A program made the position numbers and the translations under genes. 15,005 bases of DNA from positions 1 to 15,005 of the forward strand of contig CALVZR010000130.1 of NCBI GenBank assembly GCA_944372565.1. The letters run 5' to 3'. The DNA comes from an uncultured Clostridia bacterium (GTDB lineage Bacteria > Bacillota > Clostridia > Christensenellales > Borkfalkiaceae). Every line of letters starts with the position of its first letter. Position 1 is the first letter of the stretch. The notes below the pieces were generated by a model. It was given only the letters and a program-made list of their open reading frames with translations. It ran no database searches and had not been told where the DNA came from. This document shows, piece by piece, positions 13,968 through 15,005 of this stretch.

Positions 13968-15005
13968 ATGAAAAGGAAACTGTTGTTGTTCTCTCTCGCG
14001 CTCGTCGTTTGTTTTTCGGCGGCGATGGTCGCGTGTACGAACAACAAAGTAACCATCAACGCGCCTGACGAGGTTACCATGGCGGTTTACGACGTGAAGG
14101 ACCTGGACGTGACGGTGCTGAACTACGAAGGCGAGCCCACGCTCGTTTCTTCCGACCCTACCGTAGTGGAGGTGCAGGGAAAAACGCTCTACGCCTATAA
14201 AGAGGGCACGGCGGTCATCGTAATAACCGCGGGAGAAGCGCGCGCGGAAGTGAACGTAACCGTTACCGCGCCGCAGAATTCGCCCGCGATCAGCGTGCCC
14301 ACGCTCAACGTGCGCGTGGTGGTGGGCAATACGTTCGCCTTCGCGCCCGAGATCAAAATGGGCGAGCAGACGGTGGAGGGCGAGCTCTCCGTTTCCGTTG
14401 CGGACCAAACCGTGGCGACCTATGCGAACGGCGTGATCACGGCGTTGAAGATCGGTTCCACCACCCTCACCGTGAGCGGAACGTATTTCAGCACCAATTT
14501 AAGGCAGGTTACGGTGAATATCGTCGTCATAGACGATCTCATCGTTTCTTACAGCGCGCAGGATGTGGATCTGTTCACCTATGCGCCCGAAGGCGGGGAA
14601 GCGATGTATCCCACCGAACAGACGATCACCGTAACGGTGGAGGAACAGGGCGAACTCGTGGATGATCCCGAAATCACCTGGGAGATCGCAGACGAAAAAG
14701 TGGCTACGGTAACGGACGGCAGAGTCGTGGCGGTAGGGGAAGGCGAAACCACCATCACCGCTACCTATAAAACGGTGGAAACGCCCATTTCCGTAACGGT
14801 TACGAAAACCCTTCTTTCCGCCGACACCGCGTATAAAGAATACGACATGAACCCCAAGGACGACACGGCGGATTATATCGTGTTCGATCTGGGCAACGAA
14901 TTCACCATGGACGAGATCACCGGCGTATTCGATTACACGAGCGGCACGAAGGTGCCCGTGGAGTACGACACGTCGGCGGGCGAGCTCCGCCTCGACGAGG
15001 CAAAC
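13968..15005 (+). CDS. BIG2-like repeat surface lipoprotein, cut off by the window end
   Basis: The frame is open from ATG 13968 to the last base (346 codons, no stop). The protein has a lipoprotein signal (KLLLFSLALVVCFSAAMVAC, Cys about 23) followed by tandem BIG2/Ig-like modules of about 80 residues. Each contains the typical VSSDPTVVEV, VADQTVATYANG or IADEKVATVTDG strand and then G-x-T-x-I/L-x-V-x-x-x-Y: EGTAVIVITAGE, IGSTTLTVSGTYF, EGETTITATYK. The last visible part (DYIVFDLGNEFTMDEITGVF) may begin another domain. AAGGAGG at 13953-13959 lies 8 nt before the ATG. It belongs to the operon and is probably an adhesin or scaffold that extends other binding domains from the cell surface. Its C-terminus is not seen. 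Confidence 0.85.
   Translation, partial: MKRKLLLFSLALVVCFSAAMVACTNNKVTINAPDEVTMAVYDVKDLDVTVLNYEGEPTLVSSDPTVVEVQGKTLYAYKEGTAVIVITAGEARAEVNVTVTAPQNSPAISVPTLNVRVVVGNTFAFAPEIKMGEQTVEGELSVSVADQTVATYANGVITALKIGSTTLTVSGTYFSTNLRQVTVNIVVIDDLIVSYSAQDVDLFTYAPEGGEAMYPTEQTITVTVEEQGELVDDPEITWEIADEKVATVTDGRVVAVGEGETTITATYKTVETPISVTVTKTLLSADTAYKEYDMNPKDDTADYIVFDLGNEFTMDEITGVFDYTSGTKVPVEYDTSAGELRLDEAN

Overview
The window looks like chromosomal DNA of a low-to-mid GC Gram-positive, probably a gut-type Clostridia member (Bacillota). The evidence is strong AAGGAGG-type ribosome binding sites, TTGACA/TATAAT-type promoters, three lipoproteins with Gram-positive style lipoboxes, and a CUT1 sugar importer with no ATPase of its own. 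A Christensenellales-like origin is possible, but I cannot establish it from this sequence.

Left part (1-3006). A strong terminator (125-164) closes a leftward gene for an alpha/alpha-toroid, glycosidase-like cytoplasmic protein (242-1420). It diverges from a rightward AraC-family regulator (1551-2420). The 130-bp gap between them holds two facing promoters and a pair of AT-rich direct repeats that could be the AraC operator. Directly behind AraC lies a truncated remnant of a DUF4838 gene (2431-3006), homologous to the intact DUF4838 lipoprotein further right. By eye this part is more AT-rich than the right-hand operon.

Middle (3056-5363). A leftward winged-helix (ArsR-like) regulator with a large uncharacterised beta-rich C-terminal domain (3105-4049) has a perfect-consensus promoter overlapped by an inverted repeat. 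Divergent from it is a tyrosine recombinase (4176-5135) with all catalytic residues. Three bases after its stop codon starts a 225-bp segment bounded by 24-bp inverted repeats (23/24 identical). Each repeat is itself a near-palindrome around the same non-palindromic centre. Inside are a rightward promoter (TTGACA, 16 bp, extended -10 TGATAAAAT) and a leftward intrinsic terminator. This is the architecture of an invertible promoter (inverton) beside its recombinase. In the orientation seen here it is ON for the genes to the right.

Right part (5388-15005). All genes point right, with gaps of 12 to 56 bp and no convincing terminator between them: a sugar-binding lipoprotein, two CUT1 permeases, a 995-residue secreted Ig-like protein, a DUF4838 lipoprotein, and a lipoprotein with BIG2-like repeats that runs off the window. 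My reading is a surface glycan capture, processing and import operon that is switched on and off by DNA inversion, possibly with further control by the winged-helix regulator, because an 18-bp motif from that regulator's leader recurs inside the invertible segment (17/18). The inversion, the target sugar and the regulator's role are inferences; the repeats, promoter, terminator and genes are seen in the sequence.
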